This document shows positions 17,718 through 27,077 of a stretch of 64,000 nucleotides of DNA, piece by piece. Origin of the DNA: Bacillus sp. SD088 (lineage in GTDB: Bacteria > Bacillota > Bacilli > Bacillales > Bacillaceae_C); the NCBI RefSeq assembly GCF_017355205.1, contig NZ_JADIJK010000008.1, positions 121,261 to 185,260 on the forward strand, read 5' to 3'. A program made the position numbers and the translations under genes. A model generated the notes under the pieces. The model saw nothing but the letters and a program-made list of their open reading frames with translations. It did not search any database and was not told where the DNA came from. How positions within the stretch are numbered: position 1 is the stretch's first letter; each line of letters starts with the position of its first letter.

Positions 17718-18110
17718 TTATGCTTGTACGAACTCAACCGTCATGGCTGCCATTTGCGCCTCTGGGAAGCATCCACCATCGAAATGTTCTCCATCAATAT
17801 CCCCTTGTATATCAATCATTTGATCAAGTAAATCAAGATACTTAGCAATTACGGGTTGATTTAGAAGGACTCGCCGTTGCTGCATCTGTTTTGTTAATCG
17901 CGAGTGGCATAAGTGAGACAATTAGGGTTGGCTAGGTTAATCCTTTTATAGAACATTGCGCCCCTCCTGTTAGCTCTCCTCCTAACTTCGAGGTTTCTTG
18001 AGACATTCCAGAGAGAATACCTGAAAACCTTGAGCAAACATTCCTCAAATTCCTCGCGACTAGACCCTGATTGTACAAACTCTAACGTGATATAAGAAGG
18101 CAGTTTATTG
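17718..18110 (-). pseudogene. Decayed minus-strand gene remnants of unknown family
   Basis: One frame (17718-17900) reads VLLNQPVIAKYLDLLDQM, IDIQGDIDGEHFDGG, CFPEAQMAAMTVEFVQA and stop, and looks like a real C-terminus. Further upstream on the same strand, LPSYITLEFVQSGSSREE and FEECLLKVFRYSLWNVSRN also look coding. A GGAGGGGCGCAATG start-like string lies between them. Whether these are one gene or two is unclear, and I do not recognise the family. Confidence 0.3.
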
Positions 18111-18161
18111 TTCTCTAAAAGAAAATAAATCTAGCTTGCTGTGCGGAGGTAAATAACGGCC

Positions 18162-18198
18162 AAAAGTTAGTAAGGTGATTTTCCTCACTAACTTTTTA
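18162..18198 (+). terminator. Terminator-like hairpin
   Basis: AGTTAGTAAGG (18165-18175) pairs with CCTCACTAACT (18183-18193) with one mismatch, followed by TTTTT. No intact gene precedes it on either strand. Confidence 0.6.
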
Positions 18199-18231
18199 CA
18201 CAAAAAATACAATTTTTAAATAGAAAACGAG

Positions 18232-18593
18232 TTAAACGCTTAACTGGAAATCTCGATATGTATGTGAGGATGAATAGTTCAAATGGATAGAGAAATAAGC
18301 TTTCGCAGTTCAAATTCACACTGACAGTGTTAGTTTGAAAGTAAAAATAAAACTCTTGAGATTCACTGATATTCTTGTAATGGCAACGCTTATTTTGATT
18401 TCCAAGTATCTATAATTGATTAGTATTAAATGAAGTGACAAAATATAAATGCATGGCAATTATATAAAATTTTCAAAGAATATATTGCATTAATAATTGA
18501 AAGAATGTATTATAGGGAAAACGCTTACCCTAACCAGTTGCTTAGGGATAGAGTTTGCTTCAGTATTTATTATTAGTAATGAAAGCGCATACT
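18232..18593 (+). promoter_or_regulatory. Operator and cre-like sites upstream of the Dpp-class transporter
   Basis: TTAAACGCTTAACTGG starts at 18232. AAAACGCTTACCCTAA starts near 18518 and shares CGCTTACCCTAA with the iol-operon operator at 25904, suggesting the same LacI-type repressor. ATGAAAGCGCATACT (18579-18593) fits the cre consensus at every fixed position. Binding is inferred only from sequence. Confidence 0.45.
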
Positions 18594-18917
18594 AAGAGAG
18601 ACCTCTAAAAGGATACATAGTTTATTTTTGCACTTAAATATAGTTTAACTATTTGGTATCTTTCCACACACACTGACAGAATAGTCCACCTCAGAATTCG
18701 AATTTACCTAGGAGTATTAGTCACCTGATATACATAGAGATTACCTACTTAACTGGAAATCTATTAAACGATAATTAAAACAAATACATTTTATCCCAAT
18801 AATTAGATGTTTTCGTAGACATATGTATTTGTTTTTTTATAAAAATTGATAAAAGGAGGGGTGTGACCGTTTGTTCGCTAATGAGTTAAAAGATTGCTTT
18901 TAAGGGGGAGGATTAGT

Positions 18918-20900
18918 TTGAAAAAGAGGTTGAAGATATTTCTTATCTTTGCTTTTCTTATCTTGTTTCTAACTGCATGTATGAGTGCAGGAGTCGATGA
19001 GGCATCTAAGAATGTAGAGAACGAAACAAATAAAGAAGCAAATAACGAGTCTGCCGCACCTGCAGACCCAGCGGACATAAGTGAATATAAAGAAGCACCT
19101 GAACTAAAAGAGCTTGTTGATTCGGAAGAACTGCCACCAGTAGAAGAACGCATACCGGTTGCTGAAGATATTATGGTTGAAGACGTACATGAAGAATTAG
19201 GTACTTATGGTGGAAACATATCCATGTCGTGGGGTGGCCCTGATGACAAGTGGGCCGTTGGTAAAATTACTGAAGAAGCACTGTTTCGCTTTAATGAAGA
19301 CGGGAGTGATGTTGAGCCCAATGTAGCTAAAGGTTATGACGTTAATGAAGATGCAACAGAATATACTATCTATTTAAGGGAGGGGATGAAATGGTCCGAC
19401 GGTGTACCTTTTACAGCAGATGATGTGTTGTTCTATTGGGAGCACATGTTGACAAAAGAAACGTTCGGTAAATCAGTATATGATGCCTATTTTACAATTG
19501 ATCCTGATAATGGCGAGAGGAAAATGGCTGAAGTTACTAAAATTGATGATAATTCATTCAAAGTCACACATGCTTTTCCTAGTCCGGATTTCTTAAAGCG
19601 TGTCGCAATCGATAACAAATGGTTTTTTGCTCCAAAACATTTTCATGAAACGATATTACCGGAATTTGTCGGTGATGAAAAGGCTCTAGAGATAGCTAAA
19701 GAACATGGATACCCTGATGTCGGTACATACTTGGTAGATACAGGGTATTACTATTGGATTAATGAAGAAATTCCAACGCTCCGACCGTGGGTGGCAAGTA
19801 ACGACCCCCACAATGAAGACTTTGTGATGAAACGCAATCCTTACTACTGGAAAGTAGATGCAGAAGGTAATCAGCTTCCCTACATTAATAATTTAGTAGC
19901 TAGTAAGATACAAGATCCAAGTCAAAGTGTACTTGGTATGTTAGGTGGAGACTTTAACTTAGGTTGGTTTAATGTCAATGATTTTACCGTATTAAAGGAA
20001 AATGAAGAAAAAGCAGGTTACCGTGTACTGATGTGGCCGACTGCTAGCCTTACTAGTGCTGCGATTCAGTTGAACCAAACAGTTCAAGATGATAAGCTGC
20101 GTGAATTGTTCCAGGATATCAGATTTAGGGAAGCACTTTCCGTTTCTGTCGATCGTCGAGAAATAACAGAGATTGTAACAAATGGTATTGCGGAACCAGT
20201 ACAGGCGGCCGTTATTGAAGGGTTATTTGGTTATCAAGAAGGATGGAAGGACCAATGGGCTGAATATAATCCAAAACGTGCCGAACAATTGCTTGACGAA
20301 ATCGGTATAACAGAGAAGAATACCCAAGGCTTCCGATTGTTTGATGATGGTTCGGTTGTAACACTTACAATTACAGAGCAAAATCAAGCTAATGCTGATT
20401 TTTTGGAATTGGTAAAAGATGCGTATGAAAAAGTCGGCCTAAAAGTCAACTTAAAATTTGTTGATGGAGGAACCTTTCAAGATTTGAAATATAGTAATCA
20501 GGTAGAAATTTCTACAGAAGGTGGAAACATAGTCAACGTGATATTACGTCCAGAATTACTTGTACCATTGCGTGTGCTAACACCATGGCAAGGGGATTAT
20601 GGATTATATGTTACATCTAAAGGTAAAGAAGGAACAAAGCCTGAGGGTGATGCTGCTAAGTTACTAGAATATTGGGATAATTTAAGAGCCTCTACAACAG
20701 AAGAAGATACAAATCATTGGGCTAATGAAATTTATAAGCTCCACATGAAAAATCAGTGGATCATTGGTTATGCAGGTGGAACGCCTGCCGTAGTCGTTGC
20801 GGCAAATAGTTTACGGAATATTCCGGAGAGTGTTACTCACTCTGATGAATTCCGAGAACTTGGCCATGGTCATCCAGCACAATTCTTTATTAAAGAATAA
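18918..20900 (+). CDS. Peptide-class (SBP_bac_5) solute-binding lipoprotein, probably for a carbohydrate
   Basis: 660 aa, longer than typical peptide-binding DppA/OppA (about 540). Lipobox LTAC is followed by an acidic linker, then the family 5 solute-binding fold: EALFRFNEDGSDVEPNVAKGYDV, YTIYLREGMKWSDGVPFTADDVLFYWEHM, and KRNPYYWKVDAEGNQLPYINN. The last segment is typical of the long family 5 members that bind oligosaccharides (as in Thermotoga) rather than peptides. Start is TTG 18918 behind GGGGGAGG (18904-18911), not the upstream TTG at 18894. It leads a complete ABC system directly before inositol genes, so the ligand may be an inositol-containing or other sugar compound. That is inference. 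Confidence 0.88.
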   Translation: MKKRLKIFLIFAFLILFLTACMSAGVDEASKNVENETNKEANNESAAPADPADISEYKEAPELKELVDSEELPPVEERIPVAEDIMVEDVHEELGTYGGNISMSWGGPDDKWAVGKITEEALFRFNEDGSDVEPNVAKGYDVNEDATEYTIYLREGMKWSDGVPFTADDVLFYWEHMLTKETFGKSVYDAYFTIDPDNGERKMAEVTKIDDNSFKVTHAFPSPDFLKRVAIDNKWFFAPKHFHETILPEFVGDEKALEIAKEHGYPDVGTYLVDTGYYYWINEEIPTLRPWVASNDPHNEDFVMKRNPYYWKVDAEGNQLPYINNLVASKIQDPSQSVLGMLGGDFNLGWFNVNDFTVLKENEEKAGYRVLMWPTASLTSAAIQLNQTVQDDKLRELFQDIRFREALSVSVDRREITEIVTNGIAEPVQAAVIEGLFGYQEGWKDQWAEYNPKRAEQLLDEIGITEKNTQGFRLFDDGSVVTLTITEQNQANADFLELVKDAYEKVGLKVNLKFVDGGTFQDLKYSNQVEISTEGGNIVNVILRPELLVPLRVLTPWQGDYGLYVTSKGKEGTKPEGDAAKLLEYWDNLRASTTEEDTNHWANEIYKLHMKNQWIIGYAGGTPAVVVAANSLRNIPESVTHSDEFRELGHGHPAQFFIKE

Positions 20901-20914
20901 ATCACGGATCAGAA

Positions 20915-20942
20915 GTTAGTGGGGATATTTATCCCTACTGAC
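20915..20942 (+). terminator. Intercistronic hairpin
   Basis: GTTAGTGGGGAT (20915-20926) pairs with ATCCCTACTGAC (20931-20942) with one mismatch. It lies between the binding-protein gene and the first permease and lacks a strong T-run, so it may lower downstream expression or protect the upstream message. Confidence 0.6.
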
Positions 20943-20977
20943 TTATTACAATCCTAAATGAAAAGAGGGTAAAGAGG

Positions 20978-21976
20978 GTGCTTAAGTATATATTTAGAAG
21001 GATTTTGTTAGTAACACCGGTTCTCATAGCAGTTTCTATTATCGTTTTCTTTATCATTCAGCTCCCACCAGGAGATTATGTCACGCACTATGCTGCACAA
21101 ATGTCAGCACAAGGTGAGAACATGACTGCTGCAGAAATGGCTGATATGAGAGCCAGGTTAAATTTAGATAAACATTGGTTTATCCAATATATGTTGTGGA
21201 TGCGAGATATCATTGTCGACTTTGACTTCGGTCATTCTTTTAATTATAACGAGCCTGTCACTACCGTTGTTGGACGTTATATGGTATTGACATTAATTGT
21301 GTCTCTTGTAACGATGGCATTCACCTACTTGGTTGCTATTCCGATTGGTATTTATTCCGCGGTCAGACAATATTCAATCGGTGACTACATCGCTTCCACA
21401 ATTGGCTTCCTTGGTATGGCAACACCGAACTTCTTATTAGCAATAATTCTGATGTATGTTTCATATGTGAATTTTGGTGATCCACTATTAGGGCTTTTCT
21501 CGAATGAATTTGAAAATGCTCCATGGACGTGGGCAAAGGTTTGGGACTTAGCTAAGCATATGGTGATTCCAGTTATTGTTATTGGGACAGCAAGCACAGC
21601 AGGGTTAATCCGTATTATGAGGGGACAAATGCTTGATGAAATTAATAAGCCAAATGTTGTGACAGCTCGATCGAAAGGTTTATCTGAGACGAAAATTTTA
21701 TTTAAATATCCGACTAGAGCAGCTATGAATCCGATTGTTAGTACATTTGGCTGGACCTTATCAAGTATATTTACAGGTTCAACTATAACTGCGATCGTTT
21801 TAAATTTACCAATACAGGGACCGGTTATGTACAACGCACTCTTGGGTCAGGATATGTATTTAGCAGGAACTTGGTTGTTATTTATGGCTATTTTAACTGT
21901 TATCGGTACATTAATCTCGGATATATTACTTGCATGGCTTGATCCAAGAATCCGAACCGAGATACGAGGAGGGTAA
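20978..21976 (+). CDS. ABC transporter permease, DppB/OppB type
   Basis: 332 aa. N-terminal helix MLKYIFRRILLVTPVLIAVSIIVFF is typical of DppB, with about six membrane segments. The ATPase-docking loop shows RIMRGQMLDEINKPNVVTARSKGLSETKI, the conserved arrangement with ARAKG-like ARSKG. The C-terminus is AWLDPRIR, the DppB signature. Start GTG 20978 behind AAAGAGG. It pairs with the DppC-type permease 3 bp downstream. Confidence 0.93.
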   Translation: MLKYIFRRILLVTPVLIAVSIIVFFIIQLPPGDYVTHYAAQMSAQGENMTAAEMADMRARLNLDKHWFIQYMLWMRDIIVDFDFGHSFNYNEPVTTVVGRYMVLTLIVSLVTMAFTYLVAIPIGIYSAVRQYSIGDYIASTIGFLGMATPNFLLAIILMYVSYVNFGDPLLGLFSNEFENAPWTWAKVWDLAKHMVIPVIVIGTASTAGLIRIMRGQMLDEINKPNVVTARSKGLSETKILFKYPTRAAMNPIVSTFGWTLSSIFTGSTITAIVLNLPIQGPVMYNALLGQDMYLAGTWLLFMAILTVIGTLISDILLAWLDPRIRTEIRGG

Positions 21977-21979
21977 TGA

Positions 21980-23164
21980 ATGAAAAAGTTACGTTTATTA
22001 AACAAATTATTTAATAAACGGAAAGACAATGATGCTGTTGATTCTAAAACAAACGAGTCCGTTGATTCTACGGTAAAAAAAGAAGGTTACTATGACTCAC
22101 AATGGAGTTTGATTTGGAAGAAATTAAAGAGGCATAAGTTAGCCCGTTTTAGTTTATTCCTCTTAGTTTTGTTTTACATAGGCATTATTTTTGCCGATTT
22201 TATCGCACCACAGGGATTACAAGAATATAAAAGTGATTATGCAAATGCACCACCAATGAATATTCACTTTTTTGATACAGAAGGTAATTTTCACCTTCGT
22301 CCATTTGTCTATGGCATTGAAAGTACACGACATCCTGACACATTTAGAAAGATATTCGTCGAAGATCGAACCGTGATGTATCCAATCCAATTTTTTGTAG
22401 AAGGTAGAGAATATAAATTTCTTGGATTATTCCCAACCAATAAACATTTATTTGGTGTAGAAGAACCTGGTAAATATTTTGTCTTAGGTACAGATGGGAT
22501 GGGTAGAGACTTATTTTCCCGTATTGTGGTAGGAAGTCGCGTATCTTTAAGTATCCCACTAGCTGGGGTAGCCATAAGTTTAATCATTGGTTTGATTCTT
22601 GGGGGTATTTCTGGCTACTTCGGTGGTTGGATTGATGCGATTATTCAACGTATCATAGAAATCTTTCGTTCTTTCCCAACTTTACCTTTATGGATGGCTT
22701 TATCTGCCGCAATTCCAGCGGGCATAGATGTGGTTATGATGTATCTCTATATTGTGATTATTATTTCGTTTATTGAGTGGACAGATTTAGCGCGGGTTGT
22801 ACGTGGACAGTTTATGTCATTGAAAAATGAAGAATATGTCCTAGCGGCTAGAATTGCAGGTGTTAGTACACCGAAAATTATTTCGAAACATCTCGTACCA
22901 GGAATTGTTAGTTACTTGATTGTCTCAATTACGTTAGCCATACCTGGAATGATACTTGCGGAAACAGCAATGAGCTTTTTAGGTCTTGGTATTCGCTCAC
23001 CAGCAACAAGTTGGGGAGTGTTACTTCAAGAAGCACAGCAAATTGATAATGTTGCGCTTTATCCATGGAAGCTAATTCCACTACTTTTTGTTGTCTTTGC
23101 AGTCTTATGCTTTAACTTCTTTGGAGATGGTTTGCGTGATGCCGCCGATCCATACAAAAGCTAG
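21980..23164 (+). CDS. ABC transporter permease, DppC/OppC type
   Basis: 394 aa, longer than usual DppC (about 300) because of an extended N-terminus and a roughly 100-residue insertion after the first helix (residues about 75-160: NAPPMNIHFFDTEGNFHLRP and FFVEGREYKFLGLFP) placed outside the membrane. After FVLGTDGMGRDLFSRIVVGSRVSL come the usual helices and the docking loop ARVVRGQFMSLKNEEYVLAARIAG. It ends LRDAADPYKS, the DppC signature. The insertion is seen in other long family members of carbohydrate-linked systems. Confidence 0.92.
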   Translation: MKKLRLLNKLFNKRKDNDAVDSKTNESVDSTVKKEGYYDSQWSLIWKKLKRHKLARFSLFLLVLFYIGIIFADFIAPQGLQEYKSDYANAPPMNIHFFDTEGNFHLRPFVYGIESTRHPDTFRKIFVEDRTVMYPIQFFVEGREYKFLGLFPTNKHLFGVEEPGKYFVLGTDGMGRDLFSRIVVGSRVSLSIPLAGVAISLIIGLILGGISGYFGGWIDAIIQRIIEIFRSFPTLPLWMALSAAIPAGIDVVMMYLYIVIIISFIEWTDLARVVRGQFMSLKNEEYVLAARIAGVSTPKIISKHLVPGIVSYLIVSITLAIPGMILAETAMSFLGLGIRSPATSWGVLLQEAQQIDNVALYPWKLIPLLFVVFAVLCFNFFGDGLRDAADPYKS

Positions 23165-23205
23165 ACATTTTTGGTTGATATATTAAATTAGAGTGAGGAG
23201 ATATT

Positions 23206-24258
23206 ATGAATGTAAAAACTTCAAAACCGCAACCAGAGGAAAAAACTATTCTTTCCGTTGATAACCTTAAAATTAATATTCAGGTGGATAATGCAGTTCT
23301 GAATGCAGTCGATGGGGTTGACTTTACTATTGAGAAGGGAAAAACACTCGGCCTAGTAGGAGAATCTGGTTGTGGAAAAAGTTTAACTAGTAGAGCGATC
23401 ATGGGGCTTAACCCGAAAGAATGCGAAACGACAGGTGAAATTTTATATAATTCTACTGTAGATAAGAAAATGAAAAATATAAATATTTTGGATTTAAATC
23501 CAACTAGAAAAAAGTTTCGTTCGATTCGAGGGAAAAAAATATCGATGATTTTTCAAGAACCGATGACAGCCCTTTCACCATTGTATACCGTTGGGAATCA
23601 AATTGTTGAAATAATTTTGCTACACCGTACGAAAGATAAAAATGAAGCAAAGCAAATTGCGCTAGAAATGTTAAGTAAAGTAGGGATATCTGACGAAGAA
23701 AAACGATTTAATCAATATCCACATGAATTCTCTGGTGGTATGCGTCAACGTGTAATGATAGCAATGGCATTATCTTGTAATCCGGAATTGCTTATTGCAG
23801 ATGAGCCAACTACTGCATTAGATGTTACCATCCAAGCACAAGTAATGGAGCTTATGAAGGATTTGCAAGATGAATTTAGTATGGCTATTCTGCTTGTGAC
23901 TCATGATTTAGGGGTTATTGCCGAAATGTGTGATGAAGTAGCAGTGATGTATTTGGGTAAAATTGTTGAAAAAGCATCGGTAAAGGAGATTTTTAATAAT
24001 CCAAAACACCCTTATACCCAAGGCTTAATCAATTCGATGCCAAAATTAGGGCATAACAAAAAGCGCCTTGAGCCCATCGAAGGGACAGTGCCACTTGCAA
24101 TCAATATGCAGAATAAATGTGGATTTTACGACCGTTGCAAACATCGAATGCCTGGAGTTTGTGATGTAAATGCGGTACCAAATACAACAGTATCTCAAGA
24201 TCATACCGTAAGATGTTTTCTTTACACAGAGGAGGGGGAGGAAAAGAAAAATGCCTGA
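23206..24258 (+). CDS. ABC transporter ATPase, DppD/OppD type
   Basis: 350 aa. Walker A GESGCGKS, signature FSGGMRQR, Walker [13 protein letters not shown], switch histidine in VTHDLG. The C-terminal oligopeptide-transporter extension carries a cysteine cluster (CGFYDRC, CDVN, VRCFLY) that in related DppD proteins binds an iron-sulfur cluster. Start ATG behind GTGAGGAG. It overlaps the next ATPase by 8 bp. It energises the two permeases just upstream. Confidence 0.94.
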   Translation: MNVKTSKPQPEEKTILSVDNLKINIQVDNAVLNAVDGVDFTIEKGKTLGLVGESGCGKSLTSRAIMGLNPKECETTGEILYNSTVDKKMKNINILDLNPTRKKFRSIRGKKISMIFQEPMTALSPLYTVGNQIVEIILLHRTKDKNEAKQIALEMLSKVGISDEEKRFNQYPHEFSGGMRQRVMIAMALSCNPELLIADEPTTALDVTIQAQVMELMKDLQDEFSMAILLVTHDLGVIAEMCDEVAVMYLGKIVEKASVKEIFNNPKHPYTQGLINSMPKLGHNKKRLEPIEGTVPLAINMQNKCGFYDRCKHRMPGVCDVNAVPNTTVSQDHTVRCFLYTEEGEEKKNA

Positions 24259-25282
24259 GCGTATTTTGAATGTGAAAGGGTTAAATAAAGAATTTAAAGC
24301 TAAATCTACTAAACTATTTAGTAGAGCGATACCCATTAAGATTTTAAAAGATATATCCTTTGACTTATTAGAAGGTGAAACGTTAAGTATCGTTGGTGAG
24401 TCTGGTTCTGGAAAAACGACGCTAGGTAGATGTGTTTTAAAAGGCATGGATGCAACCTCTGGTGAGGTTATCTATCGAACGGAAGATGGGAAAGAAGTCG
24501 ATTATTTACATTTAGCAAAAGTAGACTATAAGAAATATCGGAAAGATCTCCAAATGATTTTCCAAGATCCATATTCGTCACTAAATCCTAGGATGACTGT
24601 TTTTGATATTATCTCAGAGCCGCTGATTACCAATTTTGATGTGGGAAAGAAGGAAATAGAGAAACGTGTTGCAGAAATTGTCAAAAAGGTGGGACTTAAT
24701 CCAACATTGCTTAAACGTTATCCACATGCTTTCTCCGGTGGGCAAAGACAACGGATAGCGATAGCTCGTGCATTAATTACTCAACCGAGGATCATTGTTT
24801 GTGATGAAGCGGTGTCAGCACTTGATGTATCAATTCAGGCACAGATTATTAATCTGCTTAGTGATCTGCAAAAGGAATTTAGAATTACGTATATCTTTAT
24901 TTCACACGATTTATCGGTAGTTCAAACAATATCTGATAGGGTTGCTGTTATGCACTTAGGAAGAATCGTTGAGCTTGCATCGGTTGATTCCATTTTCGAC
25001 AACCCCAAGCATCCTTATACAGAGGCACTATTATCGGCTGTACCGAAGCCAGATCCAAATGTTAAGAAAGATAGAATCATTTTAGAAGGTGAAGTACCAA
25101 ACCCTGGAAACCCGCCGAGCGGGTGTGAATTCCATCCAAGATGTCCATACGCAACAGAAAAGTGTATGACTGAAGTTCCAGAAATAAAGGCGATAGGTAA
25201 GGGTAGAAGACATTTTGTAGCATGCCACTATGCTGAAAATTTACAATTGAAAGGTGTAGACTATGGATCAAAAGCTCAATAA
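24251..25282 (+). CDS. ABC transporter ATPase, DppF/OppF type
   Basis: 343 aa. Walker A GESGSGKTT, signature FSGGQRQR, Walker B IIVCDEAVSALD, switch HDLSVVQ, and the C-terminal cysteine cluster CEFHPRCPYATEKC. Walker B has DEA where DEP is usual, which is common in DppF. It forms a heterodimer with the preceding ATPase. Its end overlaps the start of the HAD gene by 20 bp, which ties that gene to the transporter operon. Confidence 0.94.
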   Translation: MPERILNVKGLNKEFKAKSTKLFSRAIPIKILKDISFDLLEGETLSIVGESGSGKTTLGRCVLKGMDATSGEVIYRTEDGKEVDYLHLAKVDYKKYRKDLQMIFQDPYSSLNPRMTVFDIISEPLITNFDVGKKEIEKRVAEIVKKVGLNPTLLKRYPHAFSGGQRQRIAIARALITQPRIIVCDEAVSALDVSIQAQIINLLSDLQKEFRITYIFISHDLSVVQTISDRVAVMHLGRIVELASVDSIFDNPKHPYTEALLSAVPKPDPNVKKDRIILEGEVPNPGNPPSGCEFHPRCPYATEKCMTEVPEIKAIGKGRRHFVACHYAENLQLKGVDYGSKAQ

Positions 25283-25823
25283 CGAAAATAATAAGAAGTT
25301 AATAGTATTTTTAGATTGCGGGGATACGTTAATTGATGAGGGCACGGAAATCCGTGATGACCAGGGGGTGGTGATAGAAGCAAATCTGATACCTGGGGCA
25401 GATACAATGGTCAAGACGCTTGCTGAGCAAGGGTATACCCTTGCTATTGTAGCTGATGGGCTTGCGCAATCATTTAAAAATATACTAACCCAGAATGGGC
25501 TATACGATTATTTTACCACGATGATTTATTCAGAAACGATCAAAGCGGATAAACCAAGTACTCGAATGTTTAAAGCGGCAATTGGAGCATTAGATCTTAG
25601 TGAAAAAGACCGCTACCGTATTGTGATGGTAGGTAATAATTTGAGCCGAGATATTGCAGGTGCTAACCAAATGGGATTAACAAGTGTTCATTTAAATTGG
25701 ACAACTCGATATCCCAAGCAACCAACTCACGAAGATGAAGTGCCAGATTATACAATCAGTGAACCAATAGAGTTGATTGACTTAGTAGATCATATCAATC
25801 AGCAATTAACTATAAATCAATGA
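25263..25823 (+). CDS. HAD-superfamily hydrolase
   Basis: 186 aa. HAD motif I is FLDCGDTLID: the nucleophile aspartate is present, but the usual DxD second aspartate is replaced (DCGDT), which is the pattern DxGDT also found in some HAD phosphatases. Motif II is VADG, motif III lysine lies in KADKPSTRMF, and motif IV is MVGNNLSRDIAGANQMG. No cap domain of size, so it suits a small or extended substrate. It overlaps the DppF gene and immediately precedes the inositol operon. A sugar-phosphate or inositol-phosphate phosphatase is plausible, but not shown. Confidence 0.82.
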   Translation: MDQKLNNENNKKLIVFLDCGDTLIDEGTEIRDDQGVVIEANLIPGADTMVKTLAEQGYTLAIVADGLAQSFKNILTQNGLYDYFTTMIYSETIKADKPSTRMFKAAIGALDLSEKDRYRIVMVGNNLSRDIAGANQMGLTSVHLNWTTRYPKQPTHEDEVPDYTISEPIELIDLVDHINQQLTINQ

Positions 25824-25903
25824 ATATAATTAAATAATCTTTAATATGTTAAACTACTATAAAGAAGACAGTTTTACTTCACACATAATGATGAGTTGAT
25901 ACT

Positions 25904-25981
25904 TAAGCGCTTACCCTAAAACACGATTATTTTAGAGGGAGGATTGTTATTTAACGTTGAAAACACAATAGTAAGCGCTTT
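25904..25981 (+). promoter_or_regulatory. Two palindromic operators before the inositol operon
   Basis: TAAGCGCTTA (25904-25913) and TAAGCGCTTT (25972-25981) lie 68 bp apart, centre to centre, upstream of iolG. The form, a palindrome with central CG, is that of LacI-family operators. The LacI gene at 35407 is the likely regulator; the DeoR-type IolR of B. subtilis is not in the window. The second site lies only about 20 bp before the iolG ribosome binding site. Confidence 0.6.
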
Positions 25982-26011
25982 GTATCAAACTAACCTCTAA
26001 GGAGAATGGCT

Positions 26012-27037
26012 GTGAAAAAATTAACGATAGGTATTATTGGGGCAGGAAGAATCGGGCAATTGCATGTAACAAATGCTTTAAAATCTAACAAGATAGTATT
26101 AAAAGCGATAGCTGACCTTTATATTGACCATCTAAGCGAAAGTAATTTTGCACAGGATGTTCCAATCATTACACAAAATCCGGAGGATATTTTTAATGAT
26201 CCTGAAATAGATGCTGTGTTTATTTGCTCAAGTACAGACACTCATGTTGATTTTATTAAAAAAGCGGCTCGCTCGAAAAAACATATTTTCTGTGAAAAGC
26301 CGATAAGTATGAATGTGGAGGAAACAAAAGAGACATTAGAAGTAGTAAAAGCTTCTGGAGTTAAATTCCAGATTGGCTTTAACAGGCGGTATGATAAGCA
26401 CTACAAAACTGCATGTGAAGCTGTGCGTAATGGGAAGATTGGTAATGCCCATCTGATTAAAATTACTTCTCGTGATCCAGAAACACCTCCAGAAAGCTAC
26501 ATTAAAAAATCAGGCGGCATGTTTATGGACATGACGATTCATGACTTTGATATGATTCGCTATTTAGCTGCAAAAGAAATAAAGGATATTACGGTAAAAG
26601 CTTCTTCACTGATTGATGAAAAATTTGTAAGAAATGATGATGTAGATACAGCTGTGATCACAGTAACGTTTGAGGATGGATCACTAGGTGTTATTGATAA
26701 TAGCAGGCAAGCTGCCTATGGATATGACCAACGAATTGAAGTTTTTGGTAGTAAGGGCGTGGTGACCGTTGGAAACGAGAAACCTACGAATGTCACGATT
26801 AGCACAAAAGAGGCGGTTGTTTCTGATAACCCTAAATATTTCTTTCTTGAGAGATACAATGATGCATTTATCGAAGAAATTAATTCTTTTGTAGCAGCTG
26901 TTCTTGAGGATGTACCTATCCTATCTACTATTGACGATGGATTTAAAGCCCAATTGCTAGCAACTGCAGCAAGAATTTCTTGGAAGGAAAATAGAACCGT
27001 AGAATTAGCAAATCTATTTAAGGAATTACAAGTGTAA
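26012..27037 (+). CDS. iolG: Inositol 2-dehydrogenase (Gfo/Idh/MocA family)
   Basis: 341 aa. N-terminal NAD-binding fold KLTIGIIGAGRIGQLHVTN, the family lysine motif CEKPISMNVEE, GFNRRYDKHY, and the active-site segment GGMFMDMTIHDFDMIRYL with the aspartate-histidine pair. These are features of IolG, which oxidises myo-inositol to scyllo-inosose with NAD, the first step of the pathway. Start is taken as GTG 26012, seven bases after AAGGAG; ATG 26006 is only one base from it. It heads the iol operon with operators upstream. The homologous scyllo-inositol dehydrogenase activity cannot be excluded. Confidence 0.9.
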   Translation: MKKLTIGIIGAGRIGQLHVTNALKSNKIVLKAIADLYIDHLSESNFAQDVPIITQNPEDIFNDPEIDAVFICSSTDTHVDFIKKAARSKKHIFCEKPISMNVEETKETLEVVKASGVKFQIGFNRRYDKHYKTACEAVRNGKIGNAHLIKITSRDPETPPESYIKKSGGMFMDMTIHDFDMIRYLAAKEIKDITVKASSLIDEKFVRNDDVDTAVITVTFEDGSLGVIDNSRQAAYGYDQRIEVFGSKGVVTVGNEKPTNVTISTKEAVVSDNPKYFFLERYNDAFIEEINSFVAAVLEDVPILSTIDDGFKAQLLATAARISWKENRTVELANLFKELQV

Positions 27038-27077
27038 GCGTTAAAGTGTACTACAAATATCACTTAGGAGGTATTCG

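Larger units (their letters stand above)
17694..18917. other. Long gene-poor region with decayed fragments and upstream control signals
   Basis: Two minus-strand stretches have protein-like content (17718-17900 and about 18000-18110), listed separately. There is a terminator-like hairpin at 18162-18198 and several operator-like sites upstream of the transporter operon. A 15-bp sequence CTTAACTGGAAATCT occurs twice, at 18239-18253 and 18748-18762. No intact gene is seen. Confidence 0.6.
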
